From an uncultured Lachnospiraceae bacterium (GTDB lineage: Bacteria > Bacillota > Clostridia > Lachnospirales > Lachnospiraceae): a stretch of DNA of 64,000 bases. The stretch covers positions 124,001 through 188,000 of the forward strand of contig CAJURQ010000003.1 of assembly GCA_910588955.1 (NCBI GenBank), read 5' to 3'. Shown here piece by piece: positions 24,188-33,213 of the stretch. The translations under genes and the position numbers were made by a program. The notes beneath the pieces are model-generated. The model worked only from the letters and a program-made list of their open reading frames with translations, did no database searches and was not told where the DNA came from. Position 1 is the first letter of the stretch, and each line of letters begins with the position of its first letter.

Positions 24188-24742
24188 ATGGGAGATAACA
24201 GGAGCCACGGGAAGATCGACGCGCTGCCGGACGGGCTTAAAAAACAGGTGGAAGAGAAGCTGCTGGCAGGGGAGACTTATGAGAATATCGCTGCGTATCT
24301 GCAAGAGAACGGGGAAAACGTGCATTTCAGCAGTGTCGGGCGGTATGGACGCAAATTCCTGAATAAGTTTGAGTCTGTCCGGGTGGCGACAGAATATGCC
24401 CGCCTGTTGGCGGAGGATAATGTGGACCGCCCCGCAACGGAGATCCACGAGGCAAACAACCTTCTTGCCAGCCAGTTAATTATGCAGGCTCTGGTAGACG
24501 ATGAGATGGATCCCAAGGAGCGGGCGGAGCTTGTGAAGAATATCGCCGCGCTCCAGCGGGCACAGGTCAGTAATGAAAACCTGAAGATTAAGGCAAGGAA
24601 AGAGCGCGGAGCCGTGCATGTTGCCCTCGACCTTCTAAAAGACAAGGTGTATGGCGAACTTGGGGAAGCCTATCCGGAGATTGCTTCCACCCTGATTCTT
24701 TTGGCAGAAGAAACGGAAGCTGAGATGGAAAAAATGCAGTGA
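24188..24742 (+). CDS. DUF3486 protein, Mu gp27-like (putative small packaging subunit)
   Basis: A 184-residue, largely helical protein of the DUF3486 family. The N-terminal part (SHGKIDALPDGLKKQVEEKL, then NIAAYLQENGENVHFSSVGRY) is a helix-turn-helix typical of the family. The rest (ANNLLASQLIMQAL and on) is a coiled coil. In Mu the homologue precedes the large terminase and is thought to help packaging. The ATG at 24188 follows GGAGAG. Confidence 0.83.
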   Translation: MGDNRSHGKIDALPDGLKKQVEEKLLAGETYENIAAYLQENGENVHFSSVGRYGRKFLNKFESVRVATEYARLLAEDNVDRPATEIHEANNLLASQLIMQALVDDEMDPKERAELVKNIAALQRAQVSNENLKIKARKERGAVHVALDLLKDKVYGELGEAYPEIASTLILLAEETEAEMEKMQ

Positions 24743-24910
24743 AGCCGTAGAAGCGGTTTTAAGCGGCTTTAGGTTAAGATGGCAGGATTGTGTGTGAAAA
24801 ATAGTTGAAGCCAAATTGAACGCAGTTGAACGGGTTCTGAGGGCATAAAAATGACAGTGCCCTTAGTGCGCCCAAAAATATGAGGACAAAAATGTAAAGC
24901 AGGTGGAAAA

Positions 24911-25201
24911 ATGCCTTGGAAAGAACGTGCAAGAGAGATGTATTTTGAATCAGGTATGAGGGTGGGGGATATCGCCGTTTATCTGGACGTATCCAGACAG
25001 GCGGTGTCGGGTTATATCACTTCGCTTCCCGAGTACCAGACAGAGCGCGAACAGCGGAGGCAGACGGGCGCTGCAAAGAGAAAAGAGTACAAACGCAGGA
25101 AAAATAAGGAATACAGGCATCAGGACAGTATAACAAGTGAAACGCTGCGGAAGGAGCATGACATGGCAGCGTTGATATTGTCAAGGGAAAAGTATTGTTA
25201 G
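24911..25201 (+). CDS. Helix-turn-helix protein next to the terminase
   Basis: A 96-residue basic protein. The N-terminal helix-turn-helix (YFESGMRVGDIAVYLDVSRQ, then AVSGYI) is followed by a very basic stretch (RRQTGAAKRKEYKRRKNKEY) and a helical end. It could be a DNA-recognition partner of the terminase or a regulator. A gap of 168 bases with two weak hairpins (AAGCCG/CGGCTT near 24745-24770, AGGGCA/TGCCCT near 24840-24865) separates it from DUF3486. Confidence 0.6.
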   Translation: MPWKERAREMYFESGMRVGDIAVYLDVSRQAVSGYITSLPEYQTEREQRRQTGAAKRKEYKRRKNKEYRHQDSITSETLRKEHDMAALILSREKYC

Positions 25202-25254
25202 GGATTCGGCGGCAGCCGGATCCTTATTATATTGGAAATGACAGGGGTTCTGGT

Positions 25255-26781
25255 ATGGGAAGTCTCGCTTCGGAGTATAGGGCAAAAGTAAATAGTGCGG
25301 GAAAAGATGTACCGGAAGAATATCAGCGTGCAGAAGCGTCCCTTTGGGAATATAACAAGCTGATCAATCCTAAGTTTTTTAAGGAATCAAGACAGCATCT
25401 GAGAATATTGGCGGAGGTGCTGCAGGCGGTATGGGAGCACCGGATCATCAAGCGGAATACGGATAAGGAGTGGCAGATCGTCACAGCGGAGGAGAGAGCC
25501 GGGCTGGATAAAGCGGGGACAGAATACAGGGTATGTCGCTGTCTGGCAATAGATATTCCGCCGCGGCACGGGAAGTCCTACAGCCTGTCACAATTTTGTG
25601 ACTGGGTGTTTGGAAAAAATCAGGAAGAGAAAATTATAGCGGTTACCTATAATGAGATCCTTGCAGGGAGATTTTCGGTCAACGTCAGGGACGGCATAGA
25701 AGCCACTAAGGCAGATAAAAGATTTACAGTATTTAATGATATCTTTCCGGATGTACATATCAAGTATGGTGACAGTGCGAAGCAGATGTGGTCATTGGAG
25801 GGGCAGTTTTTTTCCTATCTGGGCACCGGGTTCGGCGGCACGATCACAGGTGTCGGCGGTTCCATAGCGATCATAGATGATCCGATCAAGACGCATCTGG
25901 AGGCTTTTAATGATGCTTTTCTGGATGCACAGTACCAGTGGTATACGGACACATTCCTCTCCCGGATGGAGGAGGACGCCATACAGATACTTAATTTTAC
26001 CAGATGGAACAGCCGCGATCTTATAGGAAGGGTGCTGTCTGATGAGGACGGCGGCGACTGGTACGTGCTCAAAATGAAGGCATGTCTGGATGAGCAGACA
26101 AAGGAAATGCTCTGTCCGGAACTGTTCAGCTTTACATCCTACCTGAAAAAGAAAGCGAAGATGTCCCTTGCTATCTTCATGGCGAACTACCAGCAGGAAC
26201 CGGTGGATCTGGTCAATTCATTGTATAAGGATTTTAAGGAATATGATGACCTGCCGAGGGACGACGAGGGGAATCTCCTTCTGGAAGAGATTAAGAGCTA
26301 CTGCGATACCGCCGATCAGGGTGACGATTTCCTGTGTAACATCATCTATGGCGTTTACCATATGGAAGCTTATGTGCTGGATATTATCTACACGGATGAG
26401 GATATGAGTGTTACGGAGGGTGATGTGGCGGATGCGTTGTACCGTTTCCGTGTGGCATGGGCGGATATCGAGAGCAACAACGGCGGTGTCGGGTTTGCCC
26501 GCTCCGTGGAGCGGATCCTGCGGGAAAAGTATGGTTCCAATTATACCCATATAGAGCCATTCTTTCAGGGTGCCAACAAGCAGGCGAGGATACGGAGCAA
26601 TGCCACATGGGTGCAGGAACACATTTATTTTCCGAGGAACTGGAAAAACAAGTGGAATGCCTACTATATGGCGATGAAGACATTTCAGGCGAAGGGAAAT
26701 AACGCCCATGACGACGCCCCGGATGCTACCACAGGTATCTGTGAGAAGATAGGGCAGGAGTCAGATAACTGGCTATATTAG
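25255..26781 (+). CDS. Large terminase subunit
   Basis: The DNA-packaging motor and headful nuclease, 508 residues. The ATPase part has Walker A PPRHGKS (near residue 103) and Walker B SIAIIDDP (near 205). YQQEP and an RNase-H-type nuclease part (CDTADQGDDF, DIESNNGGVGFARS, DDAPDA) follow. I chose the ATG at 25255, with AGGGG seven bases upstream; a TTG at 25195 is in frame. It ends directly at the structured element that precedes the portal gene. Confidence 0.9.
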   Translation: MGSLASEYRAKVNSAGKDVPEEYQRAEASLWEYNKLINPKFFKESRQHLRILAEVLQAVWEHRIIKRNTDKEWQIVTAEERAGLDKAGTEYRVCRCLAIDIPPRHGKSYSLSQFCDWVFGKNQEEKIIAVTYNEILAGRFSVNVRDGIEATKADKRFTVFNDIFPDVHIKYGDSAKQMWSLEGQFFSYLGTGFGGTITGVGGSIAIIDDPIKTHLEAFNDAFLDAQYQWYTDTFLSRMEEDAIQILNFTRWNSRDLIGRVLSDEDGGDWYVLKMKACLDEQTKEMLCPELFSFTSYLKKKAKMSLAIFMANYQQEPVDLVNSLYKDFKEYDDLPRDDEGNLLLEEIKSYCDTADQGDDFLCNIIYGVYHMEAYVLDIIYTDEDMSVTEGDVADALYRFRVAWADIESNNGGVGFARSVERILREKYGSNYTHIEPFFQGANKQARIRSNATWVQEHIYFPRNWKNKWNAYYMAMKTFQAKGNNAHDDAPDATTGICEKIGQESDNWLY

Positions 26782-26876
26782 CGCGAAAAGTACTTCTAGC
26801 CGCTCATGCCAGGGGGCATTTCGCGGAGAAGTACTAAGTTTCACGCAGGAGAATACCTGAAAAACGGCATTCTCCG
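26781..26876 (+). ncRNA. Structured repeat element, phage copy (between terminase and portal)
   Basis: Outer stem GCGCGAAA (26781-26788) pairs with TTTCACGC (26839-26846), with one mismatch. Inner stem GTACTTCT (26790-26797) pairs with AGAAGTAC (26827-26834) and encloses the hairpin ATGCC/GGCAT (26806-26819). A second hairpin GGAGAAT/ATTCTCC spans 26848-26875. The layout equals the host copy at 2770-2882, but the outer stem and the small hairpin use different bases that still pair. The host's extra middle hairpin is absent here. It begins at the terminase stop codon and ends 25 bases before the portal start. Confidence 0.6.
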
Positions 26877-26900
26877 TAAGAATTTCGGGAGGGAGAGGCT

Positions 26901-28382
26901 ATGCTGGACACAGGAAGGATTGCTTCGATCATTGCTGCAGATAAGTACAGCAGGCGCAAAAGGCAGGCAAGGCTCGGACAGCGGTATTATGATGGGAAAC
27001 ACGATATTCTGGAGTACAAGATCTATTACATTACGAAGGAAGGAAAAGTAGTAGAGGATCTGACAAAGAGCAACATCCGCATCCCCCATCCCTTCTTCCA
27101 TGAGATCGCGGAGCAGGAGGTTGCGTATATCCTGTCGAATGGGATCCAGTTTGAGACAGACAGCGAGGAACTGGAAAAATCCCTGAAGCCGTATTTCGGG
27201 GATGCCTTTATCGGGGAAATGAAGGAAATCCTGATAGATACGGTGGTCAGGGGCTTCGGATATGCATACTGGTACCGGGATGCCGGGGGATATACCAGAT
27301 TCTGCCATGCGGACTCTATCGGAATCGTGGAAGTCAAGGACGGCGAGGAGACAGATACGATCAACGATTACATCATCCGCTACTATCCGGTAAGTATAAA
27401 AGACGGTAAAAAGGCTGTCCGTGTGGAAGTATGGAACAAGGATATGACATGGTACTACATGCAGACAGGGGGTACCCTGATACTGGATCCGAATGTGAAA
27501 CTTAATCCGTACCCGCATGTGTTGTACCGTTCGGGAGACGGATTGTTTTACGAAGAATGCGATCGGCTCCCTTTTCTGCGTCTGGACAACAACAGGAAAC
27601 AGCTCTCCGGGCTCCACCAGATTAAGCCGATTATTGACGATTACGACATGATGGACTGCGGGCTTTCAAATAATTTGCAGGATATCACGGAAGGCATCTA
27701 TGTGGTCAGGGGATTTAAAGGGACGGATTATGATGAGCTGCTGACAAATGTCAAGTCGAGGAAGGTTGTGGGGGTTGGGGACAAAGGCGATCTGGACATA
27801 AAAACGATCAACATACCTTACGAAGCAAGAATTGCAAAAATGGCGGAGGACGAAAAGAATATTTACCGCACCGCCCTTGCCTTTAATCCTTCCCAGACAG
27901 GCGACGGTAATATCACAAATATCATCCTCAAGAGCAGGTACACGCTGCTCGACATGAAGAGCAGGAAGCTGATCTGGAACATCAAAAAGTTTCTCCGGCA
28001 GCTCCTCGGTATTGTTATTGAGGAAATCAATGCAAGGGAAGGAACTTCGTATTCCACGGATGATGTGTCGATTAAGATCGATCCGGTGGTGCCTACGGAT
28101 GAAAAGGAGGATGCCGAGATCAGGAAGCTGGATGCGGAAACAAAGAGGGAGCAGGTGGGGGCGCTTCTTGATGCGGCGGCTGTTGTTGATGCGGATATGT
28201 TGTTAAAAGAATTGTGCGGAGTGCTGGAAATTGATTACCAGGCGGCTGAGGAAAAAAGAACGCAGCCGCAGGAGACAGAGATGATCAGGGAGCTCTTACA
28301 TGGACAAGAGGAAGAAGGAAGTGCAGCTGGAGCTGCTGGATCAGGAGGAAAGGATCATACGGCAGCTGAAACAGAATTATAA
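26901..28382 (+). CDS. Portal protein, SPP1 gp6-like
   Basis: A 493-residue portal of the SPP1/Gp6 type, forming the ring through which DNA enters and leaves the head. Recognisable parts are YYDGKHDILEYK, the stem region NNRKQLSGLHQIKPIIDDYD, and the core LSNNLQDITEGIYVVRGFKG. Mu itself has a different portal family (DUF935), so the head module here was exchanged. GGGAGGGAGAGG precedes the ATG. The end overlaps the head-protein gene by 83 bases. Confidence 0.88.
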   Translation: MLDTGRIASIIAADKYSRRKRQARLGQRYYDGKHDILEYKIYYITKEGKVVEDLTKSNIRIPHPFFHEIAEQEVAYILSNGIQFETDSEELEKSLKPYFGDAFIGEMKEILIDTVVRGFGYAYWYRDAGGYTRFCHADSIGIVEVKDGEETDTINDYIIRYYPVSIKDGKKAVRVEVWNKDMTWYYMQTGGTLILDPNVKLNPYPHVLYRSGDGLFYEECDRLPFLRLDNNRKQLSGLHQIKPIIDDYDMMDCGLSNNLQDITEGIYVVRGFKGTDYDELLTNVKSRKVVGVGDKGDLDIKTINIPYEARIAKMAEDEKNIYRTALAFNPSQTGDGNITNIILKSRYTLLDMKSRKLIWNIKKFLRQLLGIVIEEINAREGTSYSTDDVSIKIDPVVPTDEKEDAEIRKLDAETKREQVGALLDAAAVVDADMLLKELCGVLEIDYQAAEEKRTQPQETEMIRELLHGQEEEGSAAGAAGSGGKDHTAAETEL

Positions 28383-29754
28383 GGACGCTCTGGCAGAGAT
28401 AAAAATAAAAGTCCGAAAGATGAAAGAGTCTCCTTCCTTTCAGGAGAAGAATGCTTACCAGATGAAGTACCAGCTGATGCTGGAGGCTCAGCTTAAGACT
28501 ATCCTGCATAAGCTGGGTGAGCAGAACGTGGAAGATATGTCGGAATATCTTGATGGGGTATACAGGGAAGCGTATCTGGGATGCCTGTACGGGATGCATG
28601 GGGATGGCGTGGATCTGCTTCTGCAGGTCGATGAAAACAAAGTTCAAAAGTGCATCAACAAGGATACAAAAGACCTTAAATTTTCCCAGAGACTGTATGA
28701 AAATGCAGATCAGCTCAAAGATACCGTAAAGGTGGAGATAGCCAGAGGATTTTCTACCGGGCGGGATTATGCTTCAATTGCCAGACAGATTTCCTTAAAG
28801 GCGGGCGTCAGTCTTTCGCGTGCATGTATTATTGCAAGAACGGAAGGGCACCGTGTCACCAGCGAGTCAGAGATGGACTGCATGACCACGGCAAAGAGCA
28901 AAGGTGCGGACGTGGTAAAGGAGTGGATTTCCACGCTGGACAGCGTGACAAGGGCGACCCATGTGGAGCTGGACGGTCAGATCCGGGAACTGGAGGAGGA
29001 ATTTGTGATACCGTCTTCCGGTGCAAGGGCAATGTACCCGGGAGGATTCGGCATCGCGAAAGAGGATATCCAGTGCCGCTGCTGCATGAACCAGAGGGCG
29101 AGATGGAACCTTGGAAGCGAGGAATACCGTTACAGCAGGGCGGCAGGGGAAATAGTAAGCATTAAATCAGATTCTTACAGGGAATGGAAGGGAAAGTATT
29201 CCCGGTACATATCAGATATGGGCAAAAATATGTCTTTGCCCGAAGCGGTATTGCAGATCAAAGGAATTGACCGGGCGGTTAAGGAGGAACTTGACAAAGC
29301 GTTATTAAAACTTCAAAATGAATATGTTATCAGTCTGCACGGTATTTATGTGGAGTCTGCAGACGCGGGGGATATTTTTGTTACAGGATACCATGATGGG
29401 ATTATGGACATGGTGATTAACAAAGACGCTGATTTTGGGCAGATACGGGAACAGTTAGAAGTAAGATATACTAAAGGAGCTTTTGCTGGCAGAACGCTGG
29501 AAGATTATGTCGCCCATGAGATGGCACATTGTATGTGTTATCAGGACTGTCTTACAGACGAAGAGTACCATAACAGGCGTATTGAAATAGAACTTTTGAC
29601 GGAGCAGCTGCGCGGGATGTCAAGGTATGGGGATAAAGACCGTACCGGCAATGAAGGCATAGCCGAAGCTTTTGTCAGGGCACGACGGGGCGAGCAGCTT
29701 CCTGATGCAGTCAGGGACATACTGGAGAAATATATCGGGAGATGGAAAAGATGA
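28300..29754 (+). CDS. Minor head protein (Mu F / SPP1 gp7 domain) with C-terminal HExxH domain
   Basis: A 484-residue protein. The N-terminal coiled coil and the Mu-F-like domain (about residues 110-275: SRACIIARTEGHR, VTRATHVELDGQ, CRCCMNQRARW) bind the portal in relatives. From about residue 310 a separate domain carries HEMAH (His406-His410) and a downstream Glu456 in GIAEAF, the pattern of a zincin metallopeptidase. The typical family protein ends before this part. It could mature head proteins, since no other head protease is present, or be ejected with DNA. The small CxxC gene starts inside its stop. Confidence 0.8.
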   Translation: MDKRKKEVQLELLDQEERIIRQLKQNYKDALAEIKIKVRKMKESPSFQEKNAYQMKYQLMLEAQLKTILHKLGEQNVEDMSEYLDGVYREAYLGCLYGMHGDGVDLLLQVDENKVQKCINKDTKDLKFSQRLYENADQLKDTVKVEIARGFSTGRDYASIARQISLKAGVSLSRACIIARTEGHRVTSESEMDCMTTAKSKGADVVKEWISTLDSVTRATHVELDGQIRELEEEFVIPSSGARAMYPGGFGIAKEDIQCRCCMNQRARWNLGSEEYRYSRAAGEIVSIKSDSYREWKGKYSRYISDMGKNMSLPEAVLQIKGIDRAVKEELDKALLKLQNEYVISLHGIYVESADAGDIFVTGYHDGIMDMVINKDADFGQIREQLEVRYTKGAFAGRTLEDYVAHEMAHCMCYQDCLTDEEYHNRRIEIELLTEQLRGMSRYGDKDRTGNEGIAEAFVRARRGEQLPDAVRDILEKYIGRWKR

Positions 29755-29915
29755 GTTTACGGGAGCCAAAATGCGATTACTGCAAGCACCTCATAGAAAG
29801 TGACACGAAGTACATGTGCAAGGCTTTCCCGGATGATATTCCTGCTGAAAAAATGTGGGAAGATGAGGAGATTGAGTGTGCCCCGGGCATTAAGTTTGAA
29901 GAAACAGAACATTAA
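29751..29915 (+). CDS. Small CxxC protein in the head module
   Basis: A 54-residue acidic protein starting in the ATGA overlap with the head-protein stop. CDYCKHL and later single cysteines (MCKAF, ECAPG) suggest one zinc site. The partner is unknown. Confidence 0.6.
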   Translation: MSLREPKCDYCKHLIESDTKYMCKAFPDDIPAEKMWEDEEIECAPGIKFEETEH

Positions 29916-29953
29916 GGTAACTTCCTGCCATGCAGGATTTTATAAACCAGAAA

Positions 29954-29975
29954 AAGACCTCCGGGTCTTATTTTA
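29954..29975 (+). terminator. Small terminator-like hairpin before the scaffold gene
   Basis: AAGACC and GGTCTT form a six-base stem with a TCCG loop, followed by ATTTT. It may reduce read-through between head protein and capsid genes. Confidence 0.5.
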
Positions 29976-30003
29976 GTACAAAAAAACAGGAGGGCAAAAA
30001 GAG

Positions 30004-30582
30004 ATGGATTTAAGAGCAATTCTCAAGAAACAGGGCTTCACGGATGATCAGATCAAAGCGATCATGGATGAGATGTCCGCAAACAAGCTGTACGTATCGT
30101 CTGTGGAGAACCCGGAGGAAACGATCAGGAAGCTGCAGGAGGAGAAGGGGAAGCTGGAGGAGGATGTGAAGCGGCAGAAAGTGAAAAAGCAACAGGAATC
30201 CCCGGCGGATACGACGGCGGCAGAGGAGATCAGAAGGCTGCAGGAGACGGTGCGGCAGGGGCAGATCAACACCCAGCTTATCGTGGCGCTGACAAAGGCA
30301 CATGCGGCGGATGTGGATTACCTGATGTATCAGGCGGAAAAGAGCGGCGGGATCAAGAATATCGGAATCGATGAGAACGGGAAGGTAACCGGTGTGGATG
30401 AACTGGTGGCAAGTCTTAAGAAAAACCATGCCGGACAGTTCGAGGATTCCAAGGCTGATGCTGGGCAGCTTATCCGCGCAGGGATCAAGAAGCTGGAAAC
30501 GGGAGATGCATCTGGTGATGATGCAGCACCCCAGACACTGGAAGAAGCGATCGCCCGGAAGTATTCCGGAGATGAGGAGTAG
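30004..30582 (+). CDS. Capsid scaffolding protein
   Basis: A 192-residue acidic, coiled-coil protein (EETIRKLQEEKGKLEEDVKR and on) directly before the major capsid gene, with the C-terminal LEEAIARKYSG seen in scaffold proteins of this type. It should guide shell assembly and then leave or be degraded. The assignment rests on position, composition and coiled coil. Confidence 0.75.
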   Translation: MDLRAILKKQGFTDDQIKAIMDEMSANKLYVSSVENPEETIRKLQEEKGKLEEDVKRQKVKKQQESPADTTAAEEIRRLQETVRQGQINTQLIVALTKAHAADVDYLMYQAEKSGGIKNIGIDENGKVTGVDELVASLKKNHAGQFEDSKADAGQLIRAGIKKLETGDASGDDAAPQTLEEAIARKYSGDEE

Positions 30583-30596
30583 GAGGAAAAGAAAGA

Positions 30597-31589
30597 ATGG
30601 TTACATTAGAGCAGTTTAGAGAAGGAAGGACAGACCATGTGGACCAACAGGTCATTGACAGCTTCAGACGTAATTCCCTGTTGCTTGATATGCTGCTTTT
30701 TGATGACGCGCTGGAGGCAAACGGAAACGGATCCACGCTGACGTACAATTACATGCGTGAGAAAACGCCGGCAGTGGCAGGCACAAGAGAGATCAACAAA
30801 GAATATGTACCGCAAGAGACTACCAGAGAAAAGCAGTCTGTGGACGTAAAGGTTTTCGGCGGCTCCTATCAGGTCGACCGTGTGATAGAAAATTCTTCCG
30901 GCAGGGTATCGGAAGTTGCCAGACAGACGGAGGCTAAGATCAAAGCGACCTGCACGGCATTTTCCAAAACAGTGATTGACGGGGATGCGGATTCGGATGC
31001 GACTACCTTTGATGGACTGGATAAGGCGCTGCGTGGTACCAGCACAGAGATCAATGTGGAAGAGTATCTGGATATTTCCACATCGGATGCGCTGGATAAG
31101 AATTATAAGAAACTCTTGGATAGGCTGGATGAGTTTCTGGCGAGTCTGAACGGCAGGGCGAGCTGCATCATGGGAAATACATTTATGATCACCAAGCTGA
31201 AAGCGGCAGCCAGAAGAGCCGGATACCTGACCCATGCAGAAAATTCTTTTGGAAGGAAGGTTGCAGCGTATGATGATATTCCTTTCGTGGATATGGGGTA
31301 TTACCCGAAGCTGAATGAAGGGGTGTATGAGGAGGCTCCGGTGATACAGATCACGACAAGGACGATCGGGAGTGTCAGTGTTTCAGGTTTGACAGATATC
31401 TACGCGCCGGTGATCGGACTGGACAATTTCCATGGCGTGACAGTTAAGGGGAGTAAGTTTATTTCTCAGTACCTTCCTGACTTTAACGCGCCGGGAGCAG
31501 TCAAGACGGGTGAAGTGGAGATGCTGGCGGCGGTTGCTATGAAGAGCACCAGAAGCGCGGCAGTGCTCCGTAACATCAAGATCAAGTAG
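30597..31589 (+). CDS. Major capsid protein
   Basis: A 330-residue shell protein of HK97-like type, placed between scaffold and head-completion genes. It has an N-terminal helical arm (VDQQVIDSFRRNSLLLDML), EYVPQETTREKQSVDVKVFG and a P-domain-like body, then AYDDIPFVDMGYYP and IGLDNFHGVTVKG toward the end. No cleavable delta domain is obvious. AGGAGGAAAAG precedes the ATG. Confidence 0.82.
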   Translation: MVTLEQFREGRTDHVDQQVIDSFRRNSLLLDMLLFDDALEANGNGSTLTYNYMREKTPAVAGTREINKEYVPQETTREKQSVDVKVFGGSYQVDRVIENSSGRVSEVARQTEAKIKATCTAFSKTVIDGDADSDATTFDGLDKALRGTSTEINVEEYLDISTSDALDKNYKKLLDRLDEFLASLNGRASCIMGNTFMITKLKAAARRAGYLTHAENSFGRKVAAYDDIPFVDMGYYPKLNEGVYEEAPVIQITTRTIGSVSVSGLTDIYAPVIGLDNFHGVTVKGSKFISQYLPDFNAPGAVKTGEVEMLAAVAMKSTRSAAVLRNIKIK

Positions 31590-31600
31590 GAGGAGCGGTT

Positions 31601-31921
31601 ATGGCAAAGAGAAAGACTGAGGCTGCCATGGAAAAAATGCAGCCGGATGCTGAAGCAGTGAAGGCAGAGGAGCCTTCGCAGGAGGAGAAATCGGCAGGGG
31701 AATCTGAGGAGAAAAAGACAGAGGAGCATCTGCCGGAGGAGAAACTGTCTGAGGGATTTGAGACAGGGTTTCAGGCGACATATAAGGTCATATGCAGGAA
31801 TAAGATCACGAAGCGGATCGGCGGTGTTGACTTTACGGAGGGTGAGGGATATACCACGGACGGATTTGCGGCTTCATGGTTTGAGGCAAAAGACGGTTAT
31901 ACTGTGGAGCACGCGGAATAG
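31601..31921 (+). CDS. Head-associated protein with charged low-complexity N-terminus
   Basis: A 106-residue protein: about 55 residues rich in Glu and Lys, then a small folded part (FQATYKVICRNKITKRIGGV, then DFTEGEGYTTDG). It follows the capsid gene and may decorate the head or line the connector. I do not recognise a family. Confidence 0.5.
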   Translation: MAKRKTEAAMEKMQPDAEAVKAEEPSQEEKSAGESEEKKTEEHLPEEKLSEGFETGFQATYKVICRNKITKRIGGVDFTEGEGYTTDGFAASWFEAKDGYTVEHAE

Positions 31922-31929
31922 GAGCGGTT

Positions 31930-32454
31930 ATGGTAGTAAAAGTGGAAGAGGCGCTTGCCTGTCTGCAGATGGATATTCCCCAGACGGTGGTGGAACGGAA
32001 GATCAGAGCCATTGAACGGCTGATCCGTTCTGAAACCAACAACAACTTCCAAGACAGGGCGGTACGGATCAGGGTACCGTCCTGCGGTGGGATGCTGCTT
32101 GGCAACAGTCTTTATCTTGCGGATGGGGATACGGTCGAGATCAGTGGGTCTCCAAATAAGGGTCTGTACACCATTGTAAGCACGGCGGAGGGACACCTAA
32201 AGCTGGATAAGGTTCTGTATGATGCCCCGGTCAATACAGTTACCAAAGTAGTTTACCCGGAGGATGTACAGGAAGGGGTGTTAAACATGCTTCAATGGGA
32301 CTTTACGATGCGTTCAAAGATCGGTATCAAGACAGAATCCCTCTCCCGCCACTCGGTGACCTACTATGACATGGATGCCCAGAACAGCCTGAACGGGTAC
32401 CCGGAATCCTTGATCGGTTTTATTGATCCATACAGGCAGCCGAGGTGGGAGTGA
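31930..32454 (+). CDS. Head-tail connector (adaptor) protein
   Basis: A 174-residue protein with the helical opening VEEALACLQMDIPQTVVERK, typical of gp6/gp15-type adaptors that dock under the portal, followed by a beta-rich insert. Its stop overlaps the next start. The role is inferred mainly from position. Confidence 0.65.
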   Translation: MVVKVEEALACLQMDIPQTVVERKIRAIERLIRSETNNNFQDRAVRIRVPSCGGMLLGNSLYLADGDTVEISGSPNKGLYTIVSTAEGHLKLDKVLYDAPVNTVTKVVYPEDVQEGVLNMLQWDFTMRSKIGIKTESLSRHSVTYYDMDAQNSLNGYPESLIGFIDPYRQPRWE

Positions 32455-32798
32455 TGGGACATATTGAAGGTAATACGAAGGCGGTCATCCAGATCAGAGA
32501 GGTAGAAAAGGACGGGTATCAGGCAGATAGGGTCAAATGGAAAGATGCAATTCTAGTAAGCGGTGTGCTCGATTTGCTTGACGGCGGTGTAAATCTGAAA
32601 ATGATGAGCCGTGTCGAGGACGCAGACTATATTTTCATGTGTGATTATTTTGTCCCTGCGTATAATGGGGAAAAGCTCACTGCTGAAAGCAGTCGGTTCC
32701 TGATCGACGGGGAAGTCTATGAGGTAAAGCTGTTTGACGATCCGATGCGCCTGCACGAGCATCTGGAGATTTACCTGAAATATCTGGGAGGGCAGTGA
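32454..32798 (+). CDS. Head-tail joining (stopper-like) protein
   Basis: A 114-residue beta-rich protein (WKDAILVSGVLDLLDGGVNL, DYFVPAYNGEKLTAESSRF) in the place of the stopper. The ATG at 32454 sits in a TGATG overlap with the previous gene. Confidence 0.6.
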   Translation: MGHIEGNTKAVIQIREVEKDGYQADRVKWKDAILVSGVLDLLDGGVNLKMMSRVEDADYIFMCDYFVPAYNGEKLTAESSRFLIDGEVYEVKLFDDPMRLHEHLEIYLKYLGGQ

Positions 32799-32799
32799 G

Positions 32800-33213
32800 A
32801 TGGGAATGGATATCCATATCGAAACGCATCAGGAGGAGGTTACCGAAGAGTTCCAGCAGACAGCAGTCGCGTGGCTACATGAGGCTTGTGGGGAACTTTT
32901 ATCTGCAGTACGGAACAACCAGCGGGTACGGACGGGAAAAACGAGACAGTCATGGCGATATGTAGTAGATGAAGCCAAGCTCGAAGGAGTTGTGGCATCT
33001 GATTCCGAAAATGCGGTCTGGGAGGAGTTCGGAACCGGGGAATATGCCCTGAATGGCAATGGTCGTAAAGGCGGCTGGTGGTATGTAGATGAGAAGGGGC
33101 AGCGGCATTTTACCCGTGGTAAGAGACCGATCAGACCACTGTTCAAAGCATATATGGCTTTGAAGGGCAAGATCATCGCATCGGCGCAGGAGAAGTTCGG
33201 GAGGATGTCGTGA
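32800..33213 (+). CDS. Tail-completion protein, HK97 gp10-like
   Basis: A 137-residue protein with the family pattern VRTGKTRQSWRY, then WEEFGTGEYA and KRPIRPLFKAYM. Such proteins sit at the head-tail joint of siphophages. It overlaps the next start by four bases. Confidence 0.72.
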   Translation: MGMDIHIETHQEEVTEEFQQTAVAWLHEACGELLSAVRNNQRVRTGKTRQSWRYVVDEAKLEGVVASDSENAVWEEFGTGEYALNGNGRKGGWWYVDEKGQRHFTRGKRPIRPLFKAYMALKGKIIASAQEKFGRMS

